Shown here: positions 8,070 to 17,139 of the stretch, in pieces | Position numbering within the stretch: position 1 is the stretch's first letter | Layout of the letters: each line of letters opens with the position of its first letter | Assembly: GCF_002188635.1 (NCBI RefSeq) | Contig: NZ_NINX01000043.1 | Span: 62,001-126,000, forward strand | Direction: 5' to 3' | Source: Pigmentiphaga sp. NML030171 | GTDB taxonomy: Bacteria > Pseudomonadota > Gammaproteobacteria > Burkholderiales > Burkholderiaceae_B | DNA: 64,000 bases | Translations under genes and position numbers: made by a program | The notes under the pieces: generated by a model | Told to the model about the DNA's origin: nothing | Seen by the model: only the letters and a program-made list of their open reading frames with translations | The model's database searches: none

Positions 8070-8387
8070 TCAGCGGGCTTCGGCGTCCAGGCCCAGCACA
8101 CGCAGCCGCGCGCGCAGCCGCCGTATCTCGTTGCTCATGTCGAGGATCAGCGCCGCCGCGTCCAGGCTGGCATCGAAATCGCGCTGCAGGTCGCGGGCAG
8201 CCAGCGCCCGCCGCAGCGCGGCGCTGTCGAAGCACCAGTCGGCCGGACGGCCGCTGGCCTCGATGATGCCGACCTTGACCAATTGCAGCACCCAGGCTTC
8301 CTCGGCGCCGCAGGCCCGGGCCAGGTCCCCGGTGCTGAGCGGCTGGTCCTTGCCCACCAATGTGGCGGTGACGGCCACCGTCTTCAT
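8070..8387 (-). CDS. cbpM: CbpM-like chaperone modulator, MerR-type HTH
   Basis: CbpM binds the J-domain of the co-chaperone CbpA and restrains it. The 105-aa protein has the expected N-terminal winged-helix part (LSTGDLARACGAEEAWVLQLVKVG) and a C-terminal helical part (SLDAAALILDMSNEIRRLRARL) that mediates contact in the family. It follows cbpA with only 2 bp between them, the classic cbpA-cbpM arrangement. Start ATG 8387 (MKTVAVTATL). The assignment rests on fold-like sequence plus position. Confidence 0.85.
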   Translation of the reverse strand: MKTVAVTATLVGKDQPLSTGDLARACGAEEAWVLQLVKVGIIEASGRPADWCFDSAALRRALAARDLQRDFDASLDAAALILDMSNEIRRLRARLRVLGLDAEAR

Positions 8388-8389
8388 CG

Positions 8390-9319
8390 TCAGTCTCCCA
8401 GGTTCCGGCGCGGGTCGAAGGGTATTTCCTGCGCCAGGTGTCTATAGGCGGCCTTCGCCTTTTCGGTATCGGCGGGCGGCCAGGCGATCTCCAGCACCAG
8501 ATAGAGGTCGCCGGCCGGGTCGCCCGGGATGCCCCTGCCCTTCAGGCGCAGCTTGCGGCCGTTGCGCGAGTTCGCCGGCACGCCGACCTCGACCGGGCCG
8601 TGCGGCGTGGGCGCCCGCACCGTGGCGCCCAGCGCGGCTTCCCACGGGGCCACCGGCAGGTTCATGTACAGGTCGCGGCCCTCGGCCCGATAGCGCGGGT
8701 GGGGCTTGATCCGGACCTCGAGATAGAGGTCGCCATTCTCGCCGCCACCCAGGCCGGGCATGCCCTGCCCCGCCAGCCGGATGAACTGTCCCTCGCGAAT
8801 CCCGGCCGGGATGCGGACGCTCAGCGTGCGCGTCTGCAGCCGGGGCTGGCCGTTCTCGTCGTGGCCGATGGAGCGCAGCGAGATGTCGCGGGTCGCGCCG
8901 TGCAGGGCGTCGTCGAGGTCGATCTCGATGGCGGCGTGATGATCCTCGCCCCGGGCGCGCATCTGCGCGCCGCCCGGACGATGGCGCGCGCCGAACAGCG
9001 ACGAGAAGAACTCGCTGAACGCGGCGTCGTCGCGAGGACTGGCCCCGCGGAACTCGAATCCGCTGTCCCAGTCGGGCGGAGGCCGGAAATCGCCGCCGGG
9101 CGAGACGCCGGCCGCCAGGTTGTCGTAGGCGGCCCGTTTCTCGGGATCCTTCAACACCTGGTAGGCCTCGTTGACGTCGCGCATGCGCTGCTCGGCGTCG
9201 GCCTCCTTGCTGACGTCCGGATGGTACTTGCGGGCCAGCTTGCGGTAGGCCTGCCGGATATCGTCGTCCGACGCCCCCTGCTCGACGCCCAAAGTAGCGT
9301 AGTAGTCCTTGAACTCCAT
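8390..9319 (-). CDS. cbpA: DnaJ-family co-chaperone CbpA (curved DNA-binding protein)
   Basis: A 309-aa type II J-protein: an N-terminal J-domain with H33-P34-D35 in KYHPDVSKE, a Gly/Phe-type linker (about residues 70-110), then the two C-terminal substrate-binding domains ([26 protein letters not shown]). The Cys-rich zinc domain of true DnaJ is absent, as expected for CbpA. It stimulates DnaK ATPase under stress. Start ATG 9319 ([10 protein letters not shown]) fits the domain exactly; the longer reading frame upstream is not family-like. Its neighbour cbpM confirms the identity. Confidence 0.93.
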   Translation of the reverse strand: MEFKDYYATLGVEQGASDDDIRQAYRKLARKYHPDVSKEADAEQRMRDVNEAYQVLKDPEKRAAYDNLAAGVSPGGDFRPPPDWDSGFEFRGASPRDDAAFSEFFSSLFGARHRPGGAQMRARGEDHHAAIEIDLDDALHGATRDISLRSIGHDENGQPRLQTRTLSVRIPAGIREGQFIRLAGQGMPGLGGGENGDLYLEVRIKPHPRYRAEGRDLYMNLPVAPWEAALGATVRAPTPHGPVEVGVPANSRNGRKLRLKGRGIPGDPAGDLYLVLEIAWPPADTEKAKAAYRHLAQEIPFDPRRNLGD

Positions 9320-9575
9320 AGCCGCGGTCTCGCAAAGTAAAGTGCGCCCCCTGCCGTGGGATGGACCCGGCGGCCGAAGACGCCGGCCCGGCACACCGCC
9401 GGGCCGGCCAGTTACTGTCTTATATGTGGGACACGCCGACCGATTTCAATCGTCGGGGGCGAAGACCGGCCTTCGTCCGTTTCCAGTCTATCAGGGCGGG
9501 CCGGACAGCAGAACCTCGTTGATTTGTGCCGTATCCTTCGAGGACTTCATTCGAACTCAAGGAACGGCGTCCCTC

Positions 9576-10466
9576 ATGCACGCGCCATCGGACTACGTCG
9601 GCCGCTTCGCCCCCAGCCCCACCGGCCCCCTGCACCAGGGCTCGCTGGTGGCCGCGCTGGCCAGCTACCTGGACGCCCGCGCCCACGGCGGGCGCTGGCT
9701 GGTGCGCATCGAGGACCTGGACGCTCCCCGGGTCGTGGAAGGCGCCGACCGCGTCATCCTCGAGCAACTGCGCGCGCTGGGCCTGCACTGGGACGGCGAG
9801 GTCCTCCACCAGTCCTCGCGCCACCAGGCCTACCGCGACGCCTTCGATGCGCTGCGGCGGCAGGGCATGGTCTACGCCTGCGGCTGCACGCGCAAGGAAA
9901 TCGCCGACTCCATCCTGAACTCGCGCGGCTACCTCCCGCCCGGCGAGCTGCCCTATCCGGGCACCTGCCGCGACGGGCTGCACGGCAAGCCGGCGCGCGC
10001 CTGGCGGCTGCGCGTGCCGCCGGGCGACGTGCGCATCGAAGATCGCTGGATGGGGGTGATCGAGCAGGACGTGGCGGCCGACGTGGGCGACTTCGTGCTT
10101 TTTCGCGCGGACGGGATGTGGGCCTACCAATTGGCCGTGGTGGTGGACGATGCCTGGCAAGGCGTCACCGACGTCGTCCGCGGCGAGGACCTGCTCGGAT
10201 CGACGCCCAGGCAGAAAGTCCTGCAGACGCTGCTGTCCCTGCCGGTTCCCCGCTGGATGCACGTGCCGGTGGTGGTCAATGCCGACGGGCAGAAACTGTC
10301 GAAGCAGACCGGCGCCGCGGCGATCGATACGCGCCGGCCGTTGGCCGCGTTGCAGGAGGCATGGCGCCACCTGCAATTCGAGCCGCTGCCGGCGGCGGAC
10401 GCCCCGGCCTTCCTGGCCGAGGCCACGGACCGCTGGGCGCGGCGATGGGAAATACGCGGGGGGTGA
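9576..10466 (+). CDS. gluQ: Glutamyl-Q tRNA(Asp) synthetase
   Basis: GluQ-RS attaches glutamate to queuosine at the wobble position of tRNA(Asp) and lacks the anticodon-binding half of GluRS. The 296-aa length fits. Visible motifs are [18 protein letters not shown] (HIGH equivalent), VRIEDLD, a zinc-type cluster CGCTRKE with a later Cys at PGTC, and the KMSKS-like KLSKQTGA. Start ATG 9576 ([10 protein letters not shown]) begins just before the first motif; the frame is open upstream but encodes nothing family-like. Convergent with rhlE across a short GC hairpin. Confidence 0.93.
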   Translation: MHAPSDYVGRFAPSPTGPLHQGSLVAALASYLDARAHGGRWLVRIEDLDAPRVVEGADRVILEQLRALGLHWDGEVLHQSSRHQAYRDAFDALRRQGMVYACGCTRKEIADSILNSRGYLPPGELPYPGTCRDGLHGKPARAWRLRVPPGDVRIEDRWMGVIEQDVAADVGDFVLFRADGMWAYQLAVVVDDAWQGVTDVVRGEDLLGSTPRQKVLQTLLSLPVPRWMHVPVVVNADGQKLSKQTGAAAIDTRRPLAALQEAWRHLQFEPLPAADAPAFLAEATDRWARRWEIRGG

Positions 10467-10469
10467 GGC

Positions 10470-10490
10470 CGGGGCGCGGCCGGCGCCCCG
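10470..10490 (+). terminator. GC-rich hairpin between convergent gluQ and rhlE
   Basis: A perfect 8-bp stem (CGGGGCGC / GCGCCCCG, 5-nt loop) begins 3 bases after the gluQ stop and lies 20 bases before the rhlE stop. There is no U-tract, so intrinsic termination is uncertain; its place between convergent genes is suggestive. Confidence 0.4.
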
Positions 10491-10509
10491 ATCATGCGCG
10501 GCGAGAAAC

Positions 10510-11910
10510 TCAGTCCTTCTTGCCGCCGCCCAGCAGCACGGCCAGCGGCCGCTTGGCGGAGGTGCGCGCCGGCACGGGAGGCGCCTCGGTGCGGGCAGGC
10601 TCGGCGCCGGCCGCGGGCACGTAGGGACGGAAGAAGAAATCGTCGACGGGCTTGGACGGCGGCTCGTAGCGATGGCGTTCGCCGCGCTCGCCGCGTCCGC
10701 CATGGCCACGGACCGGACGCTCGCCGCGCGACGAGGCCAGCAGCGAGGCGGGCAGGTCCAGCTGGCCGCGCGGGATCTGGCGCTTGATCAGCTTCTCGAC
10801 GTCGAGCAGGAACTTCTCTTCCTCGGGCGTGAACAGCGCGATGGCCTCGCCCGTGGCGCCGGCGCGGCCGGTGCGCCCGATGCGGTGCACGTAGTCCTCG
10901 GCGTTATAGGGCAGGTCGTAGTTGATCACGCAGGGCACGCCGGCCACGTCCAGGCCCCGGGCCGCGACGTCGGTCGCCACCAGCACTTCCAGCTCGCCGG
11001 CCTTGAAGGCCTCGAGCGCCTTCATGCGATCGGCCTGGGTCTTGTCGCCGTGGATGGATTCGGCGCGCACGCCGTCGCGCTCGAGCTGCCGCGCCAGGCG
11101 GGCGGTGCCGATCTTCGTGTTGGAGAACACGATGACCTGCTTCAGGCCGCGCGACTTGACCAGGTGCACGACCGCTGCACGCTTGGCGTCGCCGCTGAGC
11201 TTGTAGGCGATCTGGCTGACGGTGTCGGCGGTGGCGTTGCGTGCCGCGACCTCGATCTCGACCGGCTGCGTCAGGTACGAGCGCGCCAGCTTGCGGATCT
11301 CGTTGCTGAAGGTGGCCGAGAACAGCAGCGTCTGGCGCTGCTGGGGCAGCAGGCGGATGATGCGCTCGAGATCCGGCAGGAAGCCCATGTCGAGCATCCG
11401 GTCGGCCTCGTCCAGCACCAGCATGCCGACCTGGCCCAGGTTGATGGTCTTTTGCTCGACGTGGTCGAGCAGGCGCCCCGGCGTCGCGATCAACACCTCG
11501 CAGCCGCGCCGCACTTCTTCCTTCTGCGGGCCGATGTCGACCCCGCCGAAGACCACGGCCGCGCGCAGGGGCGTGAACTGGCTGTAGCGCTTGACGTTGT
11601 CGGCCACCTGGTCGGCCAGCTCGCGCGTGGGCGTAAGGATCAGCGCGCGGACGGGATGCCGTGCCGGCGAGGCGCTGTGGTTGGCCAAGGGCATGAGCCG
11701 ATGGAGGATGGGAAGGGTGAAAGCCGCGGTCTTTCCGGTTCCGGTTTGCGCTGCGCCCATTACGTCGCGGCCGCTGGTGACGACCGGAATCGCTTGCGCC
11801 TGGATAGGCGTCGGAATGGTGTACCCGGTGGCGACGACCGCCTTGAGTATGTCGGGGTGCAGGCCGAAATCGGCAAAAGAACTGGGCCCTGATGCCGCTG
11901 TATCTGTCAT
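10510..11910 (-). CDS. rhlE: DEAD-box ATP-dependent RNA helicase, RhlE type
   Basis: A 466-aa RNA helicase with all core motifs in order: Q-motif GYTIPTPIQAQAI, motif I AQTGTGKT, Ia PTRELA, II DEAD, III SAT, and VI HRIGRTGRAG. The C-terminus after residue about 380 is a low-complexity basic tail (RGERPVRGHGGRGERGERH) ending in KKD, as in the RhlE group involved in ribosome maturation and RNA turnover. Start ATG 11910 (MTDTAASGPSS). It is divergent from the glycosyltransferase gene across about 180 bp. RhlE is preferred over DbpA or SrmB because of the RhlE-like core and tail. Confidence 0.9.
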   Translation of the reverse strand: MTDTAASGPSSFADFGLHPDILKAVVATGYTIPTPIQAQAIPVVTSGRDVMGAAQTGTGKTAAFTLPILHRLMPLANHSASPARHPVRALILTPTRELADQVADNVKRYSQFTPLRAAVVFGGVDIGPQKEEVRRGCEVLIATPGRLLDHVEQKTINLGQVGMLVLDEADRMLDMGFLPDLERIIRLLPQQRQTLLFSATFSNEIRKLARSYLTQPVEIEVAARNATADTVSQIAYKLSGDAKRAAVVHLVKSRGLKQVIVFSNTKIGTARLARQLERDGVRAESIHGDKTQADRMKALEAFKAGELEVLVATDVAARGLDVAGVPCVINYDLPYNAEDYVHRIGRTGRAGATGEAIALFTPEEEKFLLDVEKLIKRQIPRGQLDLPASLLASSRGERPVRGHGGRGERGERHRYEPPSKPVDDFFFRPYVPAAGAEPARTEAPPVPARTSAKRPLAVLLGGGKKD

Positions 11911-12092
11911 GGTGGGCGGACCACCAATGCCGCAACACGATGATGCGTATCAATAGTCCAGAAAAATCAAAGACTTAGATTTTACCCCAAAAGCCGCCCT
12001 GTCAGCCAGGAAGAAAAACGGCGGCGACCTGGCCCGCCGCCTCGCCCCACCATGCTGTAATGGCGGCATCGCCACCCTGCTCCGCATGCGCC

Positions 12093-12827
12093 ATGCGCCT
12101 GTCCGTCATCATCATCGCCCGCAACGAGGCCCGCAATCTGGCCGACTGCCTGGAATCGGTCCGCTTCGCCGACGAAATCGTCGTGGTCGACTCGGGCAGC
12201 ACCGACGAGACGGTGGACATCGCGCGCAGCCTTGGCGCCCGGGTCGAGGTCACCTCGGACTGGCCGGGCTTCGGCCCGCAGAAGAACCGCGCGCTGGCCC
12301 TGGCCACCGGCGACTGGGTATTGTCGCTGGACGCCGACGAGCGGGTGACGCCCGAACTGGCCGCCGCCATCGCCGACACCCTGCGCGCTCCGCGCCACGA
12401 TGCGTACGACATGCCGCGGCTGTCCAGCTTCTGCGGCCGCTTCATCCGGCACAGCGGCTGGTGGCCCGATCGCGTGCTGCGCCTGTTCCGGCGCGGCACG
12501 GCGCGCTTCAGCGACGACCTGGTGCACGAGAAGGTGGTCGCCGACGGCGAGGTGGGGCACCTGGCGCCGCATCTGCTGCACTACACCTATCCCGACCTGG
12601 ACAGCGCCATCGCGAAGATGAACCGCTATTCCACCGACAGCGCGCAGGCTTTACACGCGCGCGGCCGGCGCGCCGGCATGGGCGCGGCGATCGGCCATGG
12701 CGCCTGGACCTTCGTGCGGCTGTACCTCTTCAAGCGCGGCTTCCTGGACGGCCGCCATGGGTTCCTGCTCGCGGCCACCGCGGCCGCCGGCAGTTTCTAT
12801 CGCTACGCGAAGCTCAGCCTGAAGTAG
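12093..12827 (+). CDS. Family 2 glycosyltransferase (LPS core, WaaE/LpsC-like)
   Basis: A 244-aa GT-A fold transferase: nucleotide-binding start LSVIIIARNEARNLADCLESV, a DxD-like LDADERVTPE at residues about 82-91, and the mid-region CGRFIRHSGWWPDRVLRLFRR typical of WaaE/KdtX-like enzymes that add a sugar to the lipooligosaccharide inner core. A C-terminal hydrophobic/basic helix may associate with the membrane. Start ATG 12093 (MRLSVIII) is preferred to ATG 12060 because the domain begins at once. The donor and acceptor sugars cannot be read. Confidence 0.85.
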   Translation: MRLSVIIIARNEARNLADCLESVRFADEIVVVDSGSTDETVDIARSLGARVEVTSDWPGFGPQKNRALALATGDWVLSLDADERVTPELAAAIADTLRAPRHDAYDMPRLSSFCGRFIRHSGWWPDRVLRLFRRGTARFSDDLVHEKVVADGEVGHLAPHLLHYTYPDLDSAIAKMNRYSTDSAQALHARGRRAGMGAAIGHGAWTFVRLYLFKRGFLDGRHGFLLAATAAAGSFYRYAKLSLK

Positions 12828-12854
12828 GCGCGGAGGCAAAACCGGCGAGCGGCC

Positions 12855-13931
12855 ATGCGCAAGATCATCCACTGCGATTGCGATTGCTTCTACGCGTCGA
12901 TAGAAATGCGCGACGACCCCAGCCTGCGCGGCCGGCCGCTGGCCGTGGGCGGGCGCCCCGAGACCCGCGGCGTGGTGGCCACCTGCAACTACGAGGCGCG
13001 CAAGTACGGTATCCATTCCGCGATGTCGTCGGCACGCGCGGTACGGCTGTGCCCGGACCTGCTCATCATTCCGCCCAGGATGGAGATGTATCGCGTGGCC
13101 TCGGCGCAGATCATGGACATCTACCGCGACTACACCGAACTGGTCGAGCCGCTGTCGCTGGACGAGGCCTACCTGGACGTGACCGGCAGCAACCGGCTGC
13201 GGGGCAGCGCCACGCTGATCGCCAGCGAGATCCGGCAACGCGTGGCGCAGACCGTCGGCATCACGGTCTCGGCGGGCGTCGCGCCCAGCAAGTTCGTGGC
13301 CAAGATCGCCAGCGACTGGAACAAGCCGGACGGTCTGTTCGTGGTACGCCCCCAGGACGTGGACGCCTTCGTGGCGGCCCTGCCCGTGTCCAAGCTGCAC
13401 GGCGTGGGCAAGGTGACCGGCGCGCGGCTCAAGACGCTGGGCGTGGAAACCTGCGCCGACCTGAGAGCGTGGGAACACGACCGGCTGCGCGAGGAATTCG
13501 GCGCGTTCGGCGAACGCCTGTACGACCTGTGCCGCGGCATCGACCACCGCGAGGTCTCGCCCACCCGCGAGCGCAAGTCGGTAAGCGTGGAACAGACCTT
13601 CGTCACGGACCTGCACACCCTGGAGGCGTGCCAGGAACTCCTGCGCGAGATGCTGGACCAGCTCGACGCGCGCGTGCGCCGCGCCGACGCCCAGAACCAC
13701 ATCCAGAAGCTGTTCGTGAAGCTGCGCTTCTCGGACTTCAACCGCACCACCGCCGAGGGCGTGGGCGCGGCGCTGGACGAGGAACAGTTTCGCATCCTGC
13801 TGGCCACGGCCTTTCGCCGCAACCCCCGCGCCGTGCGGCTGATGGGACTGGGCGTGCGCCTGGGCACGCCCGGCGGACAGCTCGCGCTGTTCGGCGATCA
13901 GCCTACGGTTTCGGAACCCGACACCGTATAG
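12855..13931 (+). CDS. dinB: DNA polymerase IV
   Basis: Y-family translesion polymerase, 358 aa. The palm residues are visible: DCDCFYASIE near the N-terminus (first catalytic Asp and steric-gate region) and SLDEAYLDVT (second catalytic Asp-Glu). The thumb carries helix-hairpin-helix-like PVSKLHGVGKVTGARL, and the little finger begins near SVEQTF. The C-terminus lacks a clear beta-clamp motif but ends with QLALFGDQ, which is clamp-binding-like. Start ATG 12855 (MRKIIHCDCD). It lies 27 bp after the glycosyltransferase and overlaps the convergent metal-binding gene by 34 bp. An SOS box was not found. Confidence 0.95.
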   Translation: MRKIIHCDCDCFYASIEMRDDPSLRGRPLAVGGRPETRGVVATCNYEARKYGIHSAMSSARAVRLCPDLLIIPPRMEMYRVASAQIMDIYRDYTELVEPLSLDEAYLDVTGSNRLRGSATLIASEIRQRVAQTVGITVSAGVAPSKFVAKIASDWNKPDGLFVVRPQDVDAFVAALPVSKLHGVGKVTGARLKTLGVETCADLRAWEHDRLREEFGAFGERLYDLCRGIDHREVSPTRERKSVSVEQTFVTDLHTLEACQELLREMLDQLDARVRRADAQNHIQKLFVKLRFSDFNRTTAEGVGAALDEEQFRILLATAFRRNPRAVRLMGLGVRLGTPGGQLALFGDQPTVSEPDTV

Positions 13932-14107
13932 CCGGCCTCTTCGATCAGCTTGGCGATGCGCGCGGCATCGCCGGCCTGGTCGACGCGCACCTTCCCGGCA
14001 CCCAGGTCGACCTCGACATGGGCCTGGGGATAGGCGGACTGCACCGCCTGGGTAACGGACTTGACGCAGTGTCCGCAGCTCATTCCCTGCACCTGGAATT
14101 CAAACAT
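13898..14107 (-). CDS. Heavy-metal-associated domain protein, CopZ-like copper chaperone
   Basis: A 69-aa single HMA domain protein, MFEFQVQGMSCGHC, with the metal site M9-x-C11-x-x-C14. Such proteins carry Cu(I) to P-type ATPases. Start ATG 14107 is where the domain begins and has a GGAG-like sequence upstream; the larger open frame upstream is not family-like. Its last 34 bp overlap the 3' end of dinB on the other strand. No copper ATPase or CueR gene is in the window. Confidence 0.9.
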   Translation of the reverse strand: MFEFQVQGMSCGHCVKSVTQAVQSAYPQAHVEVDLGAGKVRVDQAGDAARIAKLIEEAGYTVSGSETVG

Positions 14108-14163
14108 GGCATGACTCCTTTCGTGATGGTGTAGCCAGTATTTCCCTTCCCACGATGGCAAGG

Positions 14164-15423
14164 TCAAGCGCCGTTGCGCCGCGCCAACCAACGGGCCGCG
14201 CCCAGCCCCGACCAACGGCCGCTGGCCAGGCAGGCCGTGAGCAGATAGCCCCCGGTGGGCGCCTCCCAGTCCAGCATTTCGCCGGCGCAGAAGACACCGG
14301 GCAGCGCACGCAGCATGCCGTGCTCGTCCATGCCTTCGAACGCCACGCCGCCCGCGCTGCTGATGGCCTCGTCGATCGGGCGCGGCGCGCGCAGCGTCAA
14401 CGGCAGCGATTTCACCCAGGCGGCCAGCCGGACGGGATCCTGGAAATCGGCGGCCGGCACGATTTCGCGCAGCAGGCCCGCCTTCACGCCATCCACCTTG
14501 ATGCGCGCGCGCAGATGGTTGGCCATGGACTTGCTGCCGCGCGGCCACGCCAGTTCCCGCGCGACGCGCTCGAGGCCAAGCCCGGGCGCCAGGTCCAGCC
14601 TCAGCTCGGCGCGGCCGTGCCGGGCAATGGCCTCTCGCAGGCGGGCGGACGCGGCGTAGATGAGGCTGCCTTCGACGCCATAGTCGGACACGACGAACTC
14701 GCCGCTTCGGCACCAGTCGCCCTGGTCATCGGACATGGAGAGCGTGACGGCGCGCACGGGCTGCCCAGCGTAGCGCTCGCGCAAGTGCGGGCTCCAATCG
14801 ATCTCGAAACCGCAGTTGGCCGGCACCAGCGGCTCGACGCGCACGCCGCGCCCGGCCAGCCACGGCACCCAGGCCGCATCCGAGCCCAGCCTCGGCCAAC
14901 TGGCCCCGCCCAGGGCCAGCACCACCGCGTCATGGCGATGGGCCGTGCGGCCACCGGGCGTATCGAAGGCCAGCGCGCCGTCCGCCTCCCATCCCAGCCA
15001 CCGATGCCGCATGTGCAGGCGCACGCCCCGTTCCCGCAGGCGATGCAGCCACGCGCGCAACAGCGGCGCGGCCTTCATCTCTTTCGGAAAGACCCTGCCC
15101 GAGGATCCGACGAACGTATCTATGCCCAGGCCTTCGGTCCAATCGCGTACGGCCTGGGCGCCGAACGCCTCGAGCATGGGAGCTAGCACGCGGGCCCGGT
15201 CGCCGTAGCGGGACAGGAACGCCGCGTGGGGTTCGGAATGGGTGATGTTCAGGCCGCCTATGCCGGCCAGCAGGAACTTGCGGCCCGCCGACGGCATGGC
15301 GTCGTAGACGTCCACGGCGATGCCGGCCCCGGCCAGCACCTCGGCCGCCATCAGGCCGGCGGGCCCGGCCCCCACCACCGCGGCGCGGGCAGACACGGTC
15401 AATGGCGCCGCCATGCCCGGCAT
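14164..15423 (-). CDS. NAD(P)/FAD-dependent flavoprotein, HI0933/YhiN family
   Basis: A 419-aa flavoprotein of the HI0933/TIGR03862 group: N-terminal dinucleotide fold AAVVGAGPAGLMAAEVLA, the family hallmark SAGRKFLLAGIGGLNITHSE near residues 45-65, and a C-terminal FAD site GVFCAGEMLDWEAPTGGY. The biochemical role of this group is not established. Start ATG 15423 (MPGMAAPL); ATG 15414 is an alternative. It lies 10 bp after the second IclR gene on the same strand and may be the last gene of the transporter operon. Confidence 0.88.
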   Translation of the reverse strand: MPGMAAPLTVSARAAVVGAGPAGLMAAEVLAGAGIAVDVYDAMPSAGRKFLLAGIGGLNITHSEPHAAFLSRYGDRARVLAPMLEAFGAQAVRDWTEGLGIDTFVGSSGRVFPKEMKAAPLLRAWLHRLRERGVRLHMRHRWLGWEADGALAFDTPGGRTAHRHDAVVLALGGASWPRLGSDAAWVPWLAGRGVRVEPLVPANCGFEIDWSPHLRERYAGQPVRAVTLSMSDDQGDWCRSGEFVVSDYGVEGSLIYAASARLREAIARHGRAELRLDLAPGLGLERVARELAWPRGSKSMANHLRARIKVDGVKAGLLREIVPAADFQDPVRLAAWVKSLPLTLRAPRPIDEAISSAGGVAFEGMDEHGMLRALPGVFCAGEMLDWEAPTGGYLLTACLASGRWSGLGAARWLARRNGA

Positions 15424-15433
15424 TCCGCCCCGG

Positions 15434-16264
15434 TCACAGGTTGGCGACCCGGCCCATGGCCTGCATTTTCTCGGGCGAATAATTCAGGAGGCGCGACAAC
15501 TCCATGGCGGTGCTGCGCACCCGCGCCACCAGGTCGTCGATGCGCTCGGGCTCGAAGCGCGACGAGGGAATCGTTGCCCCGAGCGCGGCGACGATGCGGC
15601 CGGTGGCGTCGCGCACCGGCGCGGCGATCGTCGAGACCCGGGCCTCGAAGAAGGCCTCCTGCAGGACATAGCCGCGCTGGCGATCCTTCTGCACCAGCTC
15701 GTAGAGTTCCATCACGGTCGTGGGCGTGCTGGAGGAATAGCTTTCCAGGTGCTTCTCGGGAAACAGCTCGCGCAGTTCGTCCAGCGTGAGGTCTTCCAGC
15801 AGGACGCGGCCCAGCACCGTGGCATGCGCCGGCAGCCGCGTGCCGACGTGGACCGAACTGGTGAAGGGCGTGGGCGCCGACGACTTGGCGACATAGACGA
15901 TGGAGCGGCCGTCGCGCACGACCAGGTTGCACGAGAATCCGATCTCGCCGCGCAGGCGCTCCAGCAGCGGCGCCCCCAGCTCGGTCAATTCGAGCGAGGC
16001 CAGGTATTCGAAGCCCAGGCGCAGCACCGCCAGCCCGAGCCGGTAATCGTGCCCGCCCTCGGCGCGCTGGACGAAGCCCATGGATTCCAGGGTCATCAGC
16101 AACCGAAAGACCGTGGACCGCGGCAGGCTGAGGCGGCGCGCCAGCTCGGGCGCCGACAGCTTGCGGTCGACATGGCTGAATTGTCCCAGCAGCAACAGGC
16201 CGCGCTCCAGCGCCGGAACCAGATACTTGTCCTGCGCGACCTCCGAAATGTTCCCTTTGCTCAT
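15434..16264 (-). CDS. IclR family transcriptional regulator (IclR-2)
   Basis: 276-aa IclR regulator with an N-terminal winged HTH (APELARRLSLPRSTVFRLL) and effector domain (GTRLPAHATVLGRVLLEDL). It is paralogous to IclR-1, sharing the DKYLVPALERGL entry and VLRLGFEYLASLELT; the HTH recognition helices differ at only a few positions (LSLPRSTVF versus LGVPRTTVF). Start ATG 16264 (MSKGNISEV) aligns with the paralogue's start. It lies at the distal end of the ABC-transporter operon, 83 bp after the SDR. Near-identical recognition helices plus the shared operator array suggest cross-regulation of both operons, which is inference. Confidence 0.92.
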   Translation of the reverse strand: MSKGNISEVAQDKYLVPALERGLLLLGQFSHVDRKLSAPELARRLSLPRSTVFRLLMTLESMGFVQRAEGGHDYRLGLAVLRLGFEYLASLELTELGAPLLERLRGEIGFSCNLVVRDGRSIVYVAKSSAPTPFTSSVHVGTRLPAHATVLGRVLLEDLTLDELRELFPEKHLESYSSSTPTTVMELYELVQKDRQRGYVLQEAFFEARVSTIAAPVRDATGRIVAALGATIPSSRFEPERIDDLVARVRSTAMELSRLLNYSPEKMQAMGRVANL

Positions 16265-16347
16265 GGTGTGACCGACTGTCTGTATGGCTCGCGGACGGAA
16301 TGATACCGGTCCCGACAAGCGGCGCCGGCCACACCGCTGGCCTTTTT

Positions 16348-17130
16348 TCAATTCATCACGAATCCACCGTTGACCGGAAGCAGTTGTCCAGTCACGAAGC
16401 GCGCGAGGTCGGACAGGGCGAAAAGGACCGAACCGCTCACGTCCTCGGGCACCTGCTCGCGGCTGATCGCGCGCTGGTCATGGTAGAGCCGGTGCCGGGC
16501 CTCGGGCACGTACTCCGTCGCCTCGACCAGGGTCAGTCCGGGCGCGATGGCGTTGACGGTGATGTCGTCGGCGCCGAACTCGCGCGCCAGCGACCGCGTC
16601 ATCGCCGTGACCGCGCCCTTGCTGGCGACGTAGGCCAGCAGGTTGGGCGCGCCCCACAGCGCGGTGTCGGACGCCAGGTTGACGATGGCGCCGCGCCCCG
16701 ACGCCTTCAGCGCCGCATGGCAGGCGACGGACATCAGCCAGGTGCCGCGCACGTTGACCTGCATGACCTTGTCCCACACCTCGACATCGAGCTGGTGCGC
16801 GGTGCGCCCGCCCGAGTTGGTGATGGCAGCGTTGTTCACCAGCCCGTCCAGCCCGCCCAGCAGTTCGACGGCGCGCGCCGCGCACCGCTCGACGGACGCC
16901 TTGTCGCCCAGGTCGACCTCGATGCCGTGCACCGGGAAACCGCGCGCCTGCAGCGACTCCACCGCCTGCTTCAGCGTGTCGGCCAGGATGTCCGCCATGG
17001 CCACCTGCGCGCCGGCCTGGCACAACGCCACCGCGAACTCGTAGCCCAGCCCGCGCGCCGCGCCCGTCACCAGGACGCGGCGGCCCCGCAGAAGATTACC
17101 GATAGTGCTTGAATCCAACTTTGCTCCCAT
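16348..17130 (-). CDS. SDR family oxidoreductase
   Basis: Classical SDR, 260 aa, with cofactor motif VTGAARGLG near residue 20, NNA at the centre, and an intact active site (Ser in LASDTALWG; YVASK with Tyr and Lys), ending with the LPVNGGFV signature of the family. NAD(P)H-dependent alcohol/ketone interconversion. It follows the permease gene by 9 bp, so it is probably co-transcribed with the importer and may act on the imported compound. Start ATG 17130 (MGAKLDSST). Confidence 0.9.
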   Translation of the reverse strand: MGAKLDSSTIGNLLRGRRVLVTGAARGLGYEFAVALCQAGAQVAMADILADTLKQAVESLQARGFPVHGIEVDLGDKASVERCAARAVELLGGLDGLVNNAAITNSGGRTAHQLDVEVWDKVMQVNVRGTWLMSVACHAALKASGRGAIVNLASDTALWGAPNLLAYVASKGAVTAMTRSLAREFGADDITVNAIAPGLTLVEATEYVPEARHRLYHDQRAISREQVPEDVSGSVLFALSDLARFVTGQLLPVNGGFVMN

Positions 17131-17139
17131 TACCCGCGC

